In this document: piece after piece, positions 45,867-54,947 of the stretch
Numbering within the stretch: the stretch's first letter is position 1
Layout: the number at the start of each line of letters is the position of its first letter
DNA from: Planctomycetota bacterium
GTDB lineage: Bacteria; Planctomycetota; Planctomycetia; Pirellulales; UBA1268
Direction of reading: 5' to 3'
Length of the DNA stretch: 64,000 bases
NCBI GenBank assembly: GCA_003669585.1
Contig: QWOQ01000017.1
Location: 372,001 to 436,000 of the forward strand
Translations under genes and position numbers: made by a program
The notes under the pieces: model-generated
What the model was told of the DNA's origin: nothing
Seen by the model: the letters and a program-made list of their open reading frames with translations, nothing else
Databases searched by the model: none

Positions 45867-46454
45867 TTAGCCGTCGGGCGTGTCAATGAGATGTTGCAGC
45901 CGCGCGGCCAGTTCGGTGGGATAGCGATTCGGCCAGGTAGCATCAAGCAGGCCGACATCAAGCATGTCCCGCAAGTGCGTGCGGTCTTTATCTCGGTATG
46001 AAGTCAGTTTCATGCGCACAAGCGCTTCCAGCGACAGGACCCGGTAGGACTTGAAGGACTTGGACTCATCCACGTCTGGCGCGGCCGACACGTACGCTTC
46101 ACGGACTTTCTCACCCGAGAAAATAACATACACAGCGTCGCGTGCTTTCGCGTCAGGCCCATCCAGAAACATCGTGATTCCCGCCGAGCGACGATATACA
46201 AAACCGACCGCTTCGAGCGCCACCGTGACGCGGTCGAGATCTTCCCGGCGAATCACCAGATCGACATCCTGCGTCGCGCGCACGGCCGATTCATCGACCT
46301 GCTCGACCCAGGCCATCACCGCATTGCCACCGATCACAGCGTATGGAATTCCGGCGGCCTCCAGTGCGCTCGTGGATCGCAACAATCGCTGGCGAACTTT
46401 TTCCACGGCTCGCTCCATTCGATCCAAGGCGAAGAGGCCGTCGTACTCCTGCAT
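45867..46454 (-). CDS. Nucleotidyltransferase-fold protein (DUF6036/AbiEii-like)
   Basis: 195 residues from the ATG at 46454 (46490 also possible). Pol-beta-type nucleotidyltransferase fold: IPYAVIGGNAVMAWV (GG motif, about 36-50) and RATQDVDLVIRREDL with the metal-binding DxD (about 60-74), then YVIFSGEKVREAY and VLSLEALVRMKLTSYRDKDRTHLRDML. Related proteins act as antitoxins or toxins of type IV (AbiEii) or modify tRNA and antibiotics. No partner gene (AbiEi, HEPN) is visible nearby, so its role is unclear. It is flanked by REP-like elements. Confidence 0.8.
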   Translation of the reverse strand: MQEYDGLFALDRMERAVEKVRQRLLRSTSALEAAGIPYAVIGGNAVMAWVEQVDESAVRATQDVDLVIRREDLDRVTVALEAVGFVYRRSAGITMFLDGPDAKARDAVYVIFSGEKVREAYVSAAPDVDESKSFKSYRVLSLEALVRMKLTSYRDKDRTHLRDMLDVGLLDATWPNRYPTELAARLQHLIDTPDG

Positions 46455-46621
46455 TCCACCATCTCCGGCAAACGCCCAACTCCAATGCAACCGAGTATAT
46501 CAGCTTGCAAGAACATGTTGATGTCAACCAATCCCCAACAAACGAGCGGAACCGGAAGTCACTTCGCGGCGCGCCGCGAATGCCTCCAACACGCCGGTAG
46601 TGGCCTTCATCCTGGCCTCCG

Positions 46622-46705
46622 TCTCACTTCGAACCTCTCACTTCGAAGTGAGTCGGCTCCTGCCGGCGGTCTGCACAGCTGCTTGAGTGACAACTTGAGT
46701 GACAA
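46622..46705 (+). repeat. Two pairs of 12-bp direct repeats
   Basis: TCTCACTTCGAA occurs at 46622-46633 and 46636-46647; its second copy is part of a CACTTCGAAGTG palindrome. CTTGAGTGACAA is repeated back to back at 46682-46693 and 46694-46705. Confidence 0.6.
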
Positions 46706-46782
46706 GGAGATGAGCCGAATATCGCGGCTGCAGGAAAGAGCACAGAAGTGGAAACTCCTCCACCCCTGCCATGGCCCCTGCG

Positions 46783-46807
46783 AGGGAGACAGGCACCTAT
46801 TCCTGTG
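46783..46807 (+). repeat. REP-like fragment
   Basis: Contains GAGACAGGCACCTATTCCTG, a word of the GACAGGCACC type found in REP elements. It lies 200 bases before the fasciclin gene. Confidence 0.4.
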
Positions 46808-47013
46808 AAACACGAGCCAGCGATGTGTTCCAGAATAAGTGGCGCGTCTATAAAGTAAGGATAAAAGATCATTCGCACGCGCGGTTTATTGGATGTTTGC
46901 ATCCGACACCGATCACCCGGCGAATGGAGTGTCGGCCTGAAATCCCTCCAACCGAGACTGCGAGTAACAATATGTCGAACCGATCCGCAACTACCACTCA
47001 ATTCGGAAAAACG

Positions 47014-48729
47014 ATGACACACAATTTCAAGTATCTGCTGCTGACGGTTGTTTCTCTCTTAGTTTTAGGGGGAGAGCAAGCGTGCCGGGCTGAGACGCCG
47101 GAGGAGGCCGCGACCATCGGCCGCAAACTCGGAGGCATCGAGAAAGCCAGTACGTTTGTGAAGCTGTTGAAAGATACCGACGCGGCCAAAAACCTGCTTT
47201 TCAGCAGCAACGGCACGACGACCGTATTTGTGCCAACCAACAAGGCCTTCGAGAAACTCTCCAAGGAACGTCTGCAGGCTCTGGCCGACCCGGAGAACAA
47301 GCAGTATTTAGAGCGAGTTCTCACCTACCACGCCGCTCACAACACGCGGATCGACCGGTATGTGCTTCGGCGGATCGGCTTTCTTCGCAGCGGCTTAGGA
47401 CAGTATCTGAAGGTCAAACCCGACCGCACCGGCGATGTGATCACAGTGGATGCGGCCACGATCGAGGAGTACGACCTGGCCTGCTCCAACGGGGTCGTCC
47501 ACTTCATCGACACGGTTCTCGACCCCGTCGAGCTAGACCTGTTCGAGTACCTTGAAAAGGACGGGCGGTTCGCCATCCTCACGAAGCTGATCAAGCGCAG
47601 CGGACAGACTAAACTGTTCCAAAATCGGCACGACGTTTACACCGTCTTTGCCCCGACGGACGAGGCATTCGCGAGCCTTTCCAAGGGCACGGTAGACGCT
47701 CTGTTGCTGCCTGAGAAACTCGACTTGCTGTCGGATGTAATCAAGACGCACATCGCTTTGGGGACCTGGACCGTGGCGAAGATCCCTGACGTGCCCCCGC
47801 TTGGCACACCCGGAATCGATGTCGTCAATCAATACGGGCAGGAACTGGTCTACCGCACTGCCAACGGTCGCGGCACGATCGACAACATCACGATAGGTAC
47901 CGCCGACCTTGTTACCCGCAACGGGTTCGTCCATGTCATTGATCGCCCGCTTCTGCCGAAGCGAGACAGCATCATCACGGCACTCGAGCGGAACGGTGGG
48001 TTCGGGGAGTTTCTTAACTTGGCCCGGGACGCCGGCATCTACAACGTGCTCGGCCAGTTTCAGTCGCAAGTGACCGTGTTCGCCCCGACGGACGCAGCAC
48101 TGAAATCGGATGCGCTCAAAGAACGCCTCCAGATGCTCAAGGATCCGGCCAACCGCGAGCGGCTTCGGGCCGTACTGTTGCGGCACGTCGTTTCGGGGCG
48201 CATTCTTACCACGAATTCAATCGATTTCCTGCGATTCACTTCGCAGATCGACGCCCGCGTCGATCTCATTCGCGAAGGGGCGAAACGCACAATTCAGGAC
48301 GTTCGGATTGTCGAAACCGATATCCTGGCGCGAAACGGCGTCGCCCACGGGATCGACGGCATTATCGGCGAAGCGATGGAAGTGCCGGACACCGATCAGA
48401 CATGGCAGAGTTTCGTCGGCTACGTGAAAGACACGATTCGCGGCGGGAGCGAGCTTTACACAGCCGGCAAGTACTCGCAGGCCGCTGACTACTATGCCCG
48501 CCGCGGGTACGAGTTGAAGGCCCGCTTCGCCGGCAATATCAACCGTTTCTACGGCATTAAAGTCCCAGACATTCTGAACAACGACGTTCTCCGAAACCGA
48601 GATTACGACTTCGCCTCTACCGCGTGGTCGCAACGCAACAAGTTTCTCGAGTTGCAGCGTCTGCTCGAGACGAAGACCCCGCTTCAGATCGACGAAATTG
48701 AATTGCGAATCCCCGAGAAAAAGCCGTGA
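47014..48729 (+). CDS. Exported protein with three fasciclin (FAS1) domains
   Basis: 571 residues from the ATG at 47014, which gives a signal peptide (HNFKYLLLTVVSLLVLGGEQACRA); 46972 and the longer frame from 46771 are alternatives. Three FAS1 units follow at about 40-170, 175-310 and 320-455, each with the TVFVPTNKAF or TVFAPTDEAF motif and the ending NGVVHFIDTVLDP, NGFVHVIDRPLLP or NGVAHGIDGIIGE. The last 110 residues are helical with a YSQAADYYARRGY stretch. Fasciclin domains mediate cell-surface adhesion. Cotranscribed with the LRR gene 35 bp downstream. Confidence 0.9.
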   Translation: MTHNFKYLLLTVVSLLVLGGEQACRAETPEEAATIGRKLGGIEKASTFVKLLKDTDAAKNLLFSSNGTTTVFVPTNKAFEKLSKERLQALADPENKQYLERVLTYHAAHNTRIDRYVLRRIGFLRSGLGQYLKVKPDRTGDVITVDAATIEEYDLACSNGVVHFIDTVLDPVELDLFEYLEKDGRFAILTKLIKRSGQTKLFQNRHDVYTVFAPTDEAFASLSKGTVDALLLPEKLDLLSDVIKTHIALGTWTVAKIPDVPPLGTPGIDVVNQYGQELVYRTANGRGTIDNITIGTADLVTRNGFVHVIDRPLLPKRDSIITALERNGGFGEFLNLARDAGIYNVLGQFQSQVTVFAPTDAALKSDALKERLQMLKDPANRERLRAVLLRHVVSGRILTTNSIDFLRFTSQIDARVDLIREGAKRTIQDVRIVETDILARNGVAHGIDGIIGEAMEVPDTDQTWQSFVGYVKDTIRGGSELYTAGKYSQAADYYARRGYELKARFAGNINRFYGIKVPDILNNDVLRNRDYDFASTAWSQRNKFLELQRLLETKTPLQIDEIELRIPEKKP

Positions 48730-48764
48730 GTTAGGGATAACTCACGAACTCAAACGAGGCACGC

Positions 48765-51041
48765 ATGAAAACCCTGAACCTGATTCGTTCTGCGGCCGTC
48801 ACCCTGCTCCTGTTCGCAACGACTTCCGCACTTGCGGACGAAAAAGCGAAGCTCTCCCCCGCGGATCGCGAAGCCGTGTTGGGGAAACTCAAGACGAACA
48901 AAGTCAGTTTGCAGGGTCTGACGATCGTATCGAAAGACGGCAGCCCGGCGATCAACCTTGGTACCGGCGAGAACGGCGCCGAGGCCAACAACGCCAATGA
49001 CGAAAATCTGCGGCTGATCGCCCAACTGCCCGAGGTCGAGCAGGTGATGATTTACAAGGGCAAGATCACTGCGGACGGACTGGCCGCCCTCGCCGCACTG
49101 CCAAAACTCCGCTACCTACAAATGTATGCGACCGAAGTGCCCGCCGCAGCGTTCGCGGTCCTACCGAAACTGACGCAACTCAAGTCCCTGAGCCTAAGCA
49201 ACTACGCCGTGACGGACGAGATTCTCAGCTACGCCGGACAGATCAAAGGATTGAAGTCGTTCGACCAAACCCAGTCCGCTATGACCCCCGCGGGCTTCCT
49301 GAAATTCCTCAACAGCGTCGAGAGCCTGGAACAACTCACCCTGTTCGGGGACTATGTCGATGACGCATGCATGAAGCAGATCGGCCAGATGAAAGACCTA
49401 AAGCGATTCTGGACGAACAGCAAGCTGATCACCTCCGTCGGTTGGGTGCATCTGGCCGGGTTGGCCAAGATGGAAGACCTCTTCCTGTCCGAGACGAATT
49501 TCGGCGATGACGATACGCGCGCCTTGGAAGGCATGAAGGACCTGAAGAATCTGGGTTTGAACAAGACTAAGATCACCGACGCTGGGATGCCTTCGCTCGC
49601 CGGGCTGACGAAACTACACGACCTCGGACTCGAAGGTACCAGGGTCACGGACAAGGGAATGGTCATACTTAAAGGGATGACGGAGCTGGACAACCTCTAT
49701 GTCGGGATGACCGAAGTCACCGCGAAGGGGCTGGCCATAGTGCCCAAGAAGGACCGGATGGTGATGATGCGGGCCGGCAAGGGTGCGCTGACTGCGAAGC
49801 AGTTGGACGAACTGATGACGATGTACCCTGGGACGCAAATCTTCGACCCGAGCGGGTACTGGAAGCCCGAGCGCGTAAAAGCCGCCATGAAAGAGTTGGG
49901 CAAACCGTGGCCGCCAATTCCAAAGGACAAGGATAAACCGAATCAGCCGAAACCCGAAGAAAAACAAGAGGAGCAGACCGCCGCGATCAAGGCTCTGCAA
50001 AAGAACGGTGTCGATACCAACGGTATTACTCTCTCGACCGACGAATTGGGCGGCCCGTACATCAACGTTGGGGGAATCAACAGTTCCCGAGCCACTGCAA
50101 ACGATGAGAATCTGGCGCTCGTGGCCCAACTGCCCCAACTCAAGCGGGTGGTTCTCACACGCGGCAATTTCACCAATGTCGGCTTGTCGAAGTTAAATGC
50201 GTTGCCGAACCTGCAGAATCTCTTGATTCTGGATCCGGATCTGAACTCCGGGGTGATCGCCGCATTAGCGGAACTCAAGATTCCCTACTACCTGACCTTC
50301 GACAAGTGCGAGATCACCGATGAAATCCTCGGCCGACTCGCCAATAATCCGAAGTTCCTCAAGAGCCTGTTTATCGTTACCGCACCGAAGCTGACGCCGG
50401 CTGCGGTGGCAAAATTTCTGGACAGCGTTGATGACTTAGAAGAGTTGAACATCGGCTATCTAAAAGATGTCATCGACGACGACGGCATGAAACACCTCGC
50501 CAAGATGAAGAGCCTGAAGCGACTCTGGGTCGAGAGTCAAAAAGTCACGCCCGCCGGTTGGAAAGTGTTGGCCGGGTTAACCAAGATGGACTTCCTCGAT
50601 GTTCGTGGAACGAGTTTCGACGACACCGCCATGACCACCCTGGAAGGGATGAAGGATCTTCATGTGCTCATGCTTACAAAAACCCGAATCACCGACGCCG
50701 GGATGCAATCAATCGCGGGGTTGACGAAACTCACCGACGTATCCTTTTCAGGGACGAAACTCACCGATGCAGGCATGGTCCACGTAAAAGGGTTGACTCA
50801 ACTCAGAAACCTCTACGTCTCGGAGACGGATGTCACCGCAAAGGGGTTGGCCCTGGTGCCGACGAAGGAAAAGATGGTGATGATGAGCGCCGGCAAAGCC
50901 CCCCTCTCGCCGAAGCAGTGGGACGAGATGATGACGATGTACCCGGGGACGCAAATCTTCGACACCGCCGGCTTCTGGAAGCCGGAGCGGATCAAGGCGG
51001 CCATGAAGGAACTGGGCAAGGAATACCTGCCCAAGAAGTGA
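48765..51041 (+). CDS. Exported leucine-rich-repeat protein with internal duplication
   Basis: 758 residues with a signal peptide (MKTLNLIRSAAVTLLLFATTSALAD). LRRs of the bacterial type (NLGLNKTKITDAGMPSLAGLTKL) repeat many times. The protein consists of two similar halves, about 25-385 and 400-758, each ending with a TAKGLAxVPxKxxMVMM unit and a TMYPGTQIFD...WKPERVKAAMKELGK unit, joined by a Lys/Pro/Glu-rich linker. It is a likely surface protein that binds other proteins or matrix, expressed with the fasciclin protein. A duplication within one gene best explains the two halves. Confidence 0.9.
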   Translation: MKTLNLIRSAAVTLLLFATTSALADEKAKLSPADREAVLGKLKTNKVSLQGLTIVSKDGSPAINLGTGENGAEANNANDENLRLIAQLPEVEQVMIYKGKITADGLAALAALPKLRYLQMYATEVPAAAFAVLPKLTQLKSLSLSNYAVTDEILSYAGQIKGLKSFDQTQSAMTPAGFLKFLNSVESLEQLTLFGDYVDDACMKQIGQMKDLKRFWTNSKLITSVGWVHLAGLAKMEDLFLSETNFGDDDTRALEGMKDLKNLGLNKTKITDAGMPSLAGLTKLHDLGLEGTRVTDKGMVILKGMTELDNLYVGMTEVTAKGLAIVPKKDRMVMMRAGKGALTAKQLDELMTMYPGTQIFDPSGYWKPERVKAAMKELGKPWPPIPKDKDKPNQPKPEEKQEEQTAAIKALQKNGVDTNGITLSTDELGGPYINVGGINSSRATANDENLALVAQLPQLKRVVLTRGNFTNVGLSKLNALPNLQNLLILDPDLNSGVIAALAELKIPYYLTFDKCEITDEILGRLANNPKFLKSLFIVTAPKLTPAAVAKFLDSVDDLEELNIGYLKDVIDDDGMKHLAKMKSLKRLWVESQKVTPAGWKVLAGLTKMDFLDVRGTSFDDTAMTTLEGMKDLHVLMLTKTRITDAGMQSIAGLTKLTDVSFSGTKLTDAGMVHVKGLTQLRNLYVSETDVTAKGLALVPTKEKMVMMSAGKAPLSPKQWDEMMTMYPGTQIFDTAGFWKPERIKAAMKELGKEYLPKK

Positions 51042-51114
51042 GGCTTTCTTGAAGGGGTGCGCAGACAGCGGGGCAAGATGGCTTACCGGTTTTCCACTCC
51101 AGCAGTTCCCGCCG

Positions 51115-52734
51115 CTACCGGACCGGATCGTTCGGCGGGGTTGAGGGCTCAGCCGGTGTTTGTCCTAAGCGAGCATGTCGGCGGCTTGCATTTTGAGGAA
51201 GCCCCGCCGCTTGTACCACCTCACGACGCGGCGCCGCTTTGTATTCGTCGAGAGTCAGGATGCCATCTTTGTTCGTGTCCCAGCGATCGAAAGACTTGGC
51301 GCGGACTTTGGGTGTCACGGCGGAATCTTTGGGCGCGGTTTCTGACTTGGTTGGTTTCACGCTAATGGGTTGGGTAGACAGGCACTCGGGATTCGGCTTC
51401 GCGGGGAGTGTGGCTTTCCAAGCGAGCGCGAGCTTCTTCAGGCGCGCGACGATGTCGGGATGCTCCTTCGCTACGTCTTTGGCCTCGGCACGGTCTTCAG
51501 TGAGGCGGTGCAACTCGACGCGAGCACCATCGGCGGTCATCGCAAGTTTCCAATCACCCTCGCGCACCGCCAGTCGCGGCCACCAGTCAGGCTCCGCGCT
51601 CTTGCCCTGCCAATCCCAGAAGATGGGACGCGAGCGGGGGACGGGCTTGCCTTCGAAGGCAGCGAGCAGGTTCTCGCCATCGCCACGATACTCTGCGGGC
51701 AACGTGACTCCCGCAGCCGCGCAAAGGGTCGGCAGCAAATCAACCGCCGTGAACGCCGTGGTGTTGTTTTTCACGCCCGGCGGAGTGTGGCTGGGCCAGC
51801 GCACGATAAAGGGCACGCGCACGCCGCCCTCGAATACACTGCGCTTGCGACCGCGCAGGCCGCCTGTTTCGCCGCTGCTGTAGTAAGTGTCATAGCCGGT
51901 CACGTTCGCATCGAGGTCCCGCTTCTTCGGTCCAGCCTTCGCCGCCGTGGATTCCGGGCCGTTGTCGCTGGAGAACATCACGATGGTGTTGTCCGAGACG
52001 CCGGCTGTTTTCAGTGCGTCGAGGATTTTTCCGACGGCGTTATCGCCATCGGTGATGACGGCGGCATAGACCTGCTTCTGGGCATCGAGATGATTCCACC
52101 GCTCCATGGATTCCGCCGTGGGAACATGTGGCGTGTGACTCTCGTGAAGCCACGCGTTGATGAAAAACGGATTCCCATGGCTCGCTTTGATGAAGGCCAC
52201 GGTGTTCGCCGCTGTCGCGTGCAAATCTGCCGAAGGCCATTCCGCGCCGCCGTTGAAGACGGACGCCTCGTCATAGCCATACGCCGCCGGCTTGGGCGCG
52301 CCTTGAGTGTTGCGATTGGTCAGATGCCACTTGCCGAAATGCGCGGTGCGATAGCCCGCCTGCTTGAGAAAGCGCGGCAGCGTCGGTGCTTTCGGGTCTA
52401 GCCAGTCGGGCATACCGCGCGCGTGATTCTGCTCCGGCGCGGCGAAGTGCTGATGCACGGAATACCGCGCCGGATAATGCCCTGTCATCACCGCCGTGCG
52501 ACTCGGCGAACACACGGGATTCAGCACATTGAACTGCTGAAAGTCCGTGCCCTCGCTGGCGAGCCGGTCGAGGTTCGGCGTCTTTAACCACGGATGCCCG
52601 TGACACGACAAATCCCCCCAGCCCCAGTCATCGGCGAAGATGAAGACGATGTTCGGACGCGATGAGTTGGCGGCGTGCGTGGCAGTCGTTGCCAGAGCGA
52701 CGAACGACAGGAGCGAAACGAGGATATGCTTCAT
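51115..52734 (-). CDS. Exported sulfatase with C-terminal EF-hand
   Basis: 539 residues from the ATG at 52734, which gives a signal peptide (MKHILVSLLSFVALATTATHA); the frame from 52872 adds 46 residues without signal. The sulfatase domain has NIVFIFADDWGWGDLSCHG (metal Asp pair) and CSPSR with Cys75 as the formylglycine precursor, FGKWHL and SSDNGPES. Close to the C-terminus is a canonical EF-hand loop DTNKDGILTLDE. Substrate probably a sulfated polysaccharide. It is distinctly GC-rich compared with the next three sulfatases and lies convergent to the LRR gene. Confidence 0.92.
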   Translation of the reverse strand: MKHILVSLLSFVALATTATHAANSSRPNIVFIFADDWGWGDLSCHGHPWLKTPNLDRLASEGTDFQQFNVLNPVCSPSRTAVMTGHYPARYSVHQHFAAPEQNHARGMPDWLDPKAPTLPRFLKQAGYRTAHFGKWHLTNRNTQGAPKPAAYGYDEASVFNGGAEWPSADLHATAANTVAFIKASHGNPFFINAWLHESHTPHVPTAESMERWNHLDAQKQVYAAVITDGDNAVGKILDALKTAGVSDNTIVMFSSDNGPESTAAKAGPKKRDLDANVTGYDTYYSSGETGGLRGRKRSVFEGGVRVPFIVRWPSHTPPGVKNNTTAFTAVDLLPTLCAAAGVTLPAEYRGDGENLLAAFEGKPVPRSRPIFWDWQGKSAEPDWWPRLAVREGDWKLAMTADGARVELHRLTEDRAEAKDVAKEHPDIVARLKKLALAWKATLPAKPNPECLSTQPISVKPTKSETAPKDSAVTPKVRAKSFDRWDTNKDGILTLDEYKAAPRREVVQAAGLPQNASRRHARLGQTPAEPSTPPNDPVR

Positions 52735-53328
52735 GAGTTCGATGCTGTTGAATGGTTTTTCTTTAGCGGTTTTCAGTCTGAAATCAAGGAATGAAAGGGT
52801 AGCCCGGTCAACGGTACTTCGGCAAGCGTTGGACGGTTGACGAACTGCCGATTGGGTGAACGCTGAGCCCATTCACGGCACGTCGGTCTGTGCGGCGACT
52901 TTGAAACTCCCCCGAAACTGGCGCTCGGTGAGCAGATCGTCACTGTTAGCACAGCCCTTCCCCGAATCCGGCCAGGCGGGCGGCTGGTTGCGGCGGCCCT
53001 CAAAGCGAGTGGATGACGATCGGGAGATCTTTCAGTCATCGTCCAACTCGCTGCTCTTGATCGACATCCATAGTCTCTGACAGGTGCCGCGGCCAATCGC
53101 AAACGCTCCGCCAGATGGCCGGACTCAAACCGCAGCAGGTGTTTAGAGCAGAGTTTTGATTTTCGAAAGCCATGGATCGAAACACCCCCGACTTGCCTCT
53201 TCGCACATACTGAGACTGATCCGCGAGCAAATTATCGCTCGTTCGTTGAACAAAGTCTTCGTGTTCTTGATTTTTCGGATTCGAGTGGTGACTCAAGGAA
53301 GAACAAAGCATTGAGCATGGTTTGAAAG
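52735..53328. other. Intergenic region between two sulfatase genes
   Basis: About 590 bases without a credible gene. A weak REP-like word GACAGGTGCC is at 53079-53088. The GC content drops along the stretch towards the next gene. No terminator was recognised. Confidence 0.4.
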
Positions 53329-54885
53329 TTACTCTCTCTGGCCCTGCGCGCGAACCTGTTCGAGGAGAGCGAAAAGTTCTTTTACCTTATCGGGATTCAC
53401 CGCATAAAGATTGCGCTTTTGTGAGAGGTCGTCGCGGAGGTTGTAGAGTTCGCCGGGGAGCGTGTTGGTGGTATAGCCGTTGGCCCTGTCAAACCATGGC
53501 GGAACCTTTGTAACGCCACCTGTTTTTGAAGCGATGAGAACCCAGTCGCCGTGACGAACGCCGTAGCTGTTGGCGTTGGTATTGTAGATGAGTGTGTCGC
53601 GGCTACTCGAGGCCTCGCCTTGAATGAGCGAACGTTGATTGAAACTGTCTTCGGCAGACCCGGCAGGAATCTCCGCAGCGACAACGCTAGCGATGGTGGC
53701 AAAGAGATCAATTTGACTGATGAGACCATCGTTGACGTTATTGGCAGGTACTACGCCTGGCCATCGCACGATGAAAGGCACGCGATGGCCTCCCTCCCAG
53801 AGATCGCGCTTGAGCCCTCGCAATGGTCCAGAACTGCGATGGCTGAATTTCTGTACGCGATCATAGGCGTAGTGCTCGGGGCCATTGTCGGAACTAAAGA
53901 TAACGAGCGTATTGTCCGCAAAATCATTCTCCTTTAAAGCCTGCAGCACGCGACCTACTGTGTCGTCGGTCTGCACAACGAAGTCACCGTACCCATTGGC
54001 TTTTGATTTGCCCACAAACTCCGGCGTCGCAATGATGGGCGCATGCGGTGAGGTAAATGGAAAGTAGAGAAAAAACGGTTCTTCCTGTTTCTGTTCGCCG
54101 ATCCACTTCACGGCCTTCTCGGTGAGCGTTGGCATCACGGCCCAAAAATCCCAGTCCTTTACTGACGGACCGGGACGCGTTTCCCAAGAGCCTTCGGCAG
54201 TTGATTTCGGCGTGTGCAGGAAGACCGTCGGAGCGGTGATCACGCGATCATTTTCAATCCAGGCATAGGGAGGAAAGTTTGGCACGTCATCGCCAAAGTA
54301 GAAGTCAAATCCGTGCGACAAAGGACCGCCAGGAATCGGCTTGCTCCAATCAAAGGCCTCAGGCGGAAACCAGCCCTGCCTCTTCAAGGCCTCTTTGGAC
54401 GGTATGAACTCCGGCTTTTTGATCGCGTTCCAATCCCAGCCGAGATGCCATTTTCCAATGCAGGCCGTCTTGTAGCCCTTAGTCTTTAGCAATTCGGGCA
54501 ACGTGACGCGATCGGCGTCAAGAATGGGCGGATCAAAAGAGTTCACAATGCCATGAAACTTTCGCCAGTGATAGCGCCCATGCAGGATCGCATAACGACT
54601 CGGACTACAAATACCCGATGAACTGTGCGCATCTGTGAATCGCATGCCTTCATGTGCGAGTCGATCGAGATGCGGCGTGGGAATCTTAGACCCCGGATTC
54701 TGCACGCCGAGATCCCCATACCCCATATCGTCGGCATAAAGAATGACAATGTTTGGTTTCTTCGCCGGTCTCTCGGCGGCATGCAACTCGGCGAGCGGAA
54801 CCAGCAGAAAAGAGAATATGAGTATCGAAGTTCGCAGTGGAATCAACCATCGATAGGTGAAGTTTATCAACGAAAACTTTTCCAT
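53329..54885 (-). CDS. Exported sulfatase (arylsulfatase-type)
   Basis: 518 residues with a signal peptide ([20 protein letters not shown], about 19-38). [18 protein letters not shown] carries the metal aspartates; [18 protein letters not shown] has Cys93, the residue converted to formylglycine. [14 protein letters not shown] and [15 protein letters not shown] complete the sulfatase core. Third in a minus-strand run of three sulfatases, 62 bp after the preceding one, so likely one operon for sulfated glycans. Maturation needs an anaerobic sulfatase-maturing enzyme or FGE encoded elsewhere. Confidence 0.93.
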   Translation of the reverse strand: MEKFSLINFTYRWLIPLRTSILIFSFLLVPLAELHAAERPAKKPNIVILYADDMGYGDLGVQNPGSKIPTPHLDRLAHEGMRFTDAHSSSGICSPSRYAILHGRYHWRKFHGIVNSFDPPILDADRVTLPELLKTKGYKTACIGKWHLGWDWNAIKKPEFIPSKEALKRQGWFPPEAFDWSKPIPGGPLSHGFDFYFGDDVPNFPPYAWIENDRVITAPTVFLHTPKSTAEGSWETRPGPSVKDWDFWAVMPTLTEKAVKWIGEQKQEEPFFLYFPFTSPHAPIIATPEFVGKSKANGYGDFVVQTDDTVGRVLQALKENDFADNTLVIFSSDNGPEHYAYDRVQKFSHRSSGPLRGLKRDLWEGGHRVPFIVRWPGVVPANNVNDGLISQIDLFATIASVVAAEIPAGSAEDSFNQRSLIQGEASSSRDTLIYNTNANSYGVRHGDWVLIASKTGGVTKVPPWFDRANGYTTNTLPGELYNLRDDLSQKRNLYAVNPDKVKELFALLEQVRAQGQRE

Positions 54886-54947
54886 CAGTTCTCCGTCAAA
54901 GTGGTCGCTCGAAGAATTTCAACGCGACTGTTTTCAAAGCCTGTTAT

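Larger units (their letters stand above)
46455..47013. other. Repeat-rich intergenic region
   Basis: About 560 bases between the divergent nucleotidyltransferase and fasciclin genes. It contains two kinds of 12-bp repeats (46622-46647 and 46682-46705) and a REP-like element (46783-46807). No gene is convincing here. Confidence 0.5.

Noticed and set aside
52773..53102. Frames between two sulfatase genes
   Set aside because: No domain or start signal; composition changes along the stretch.
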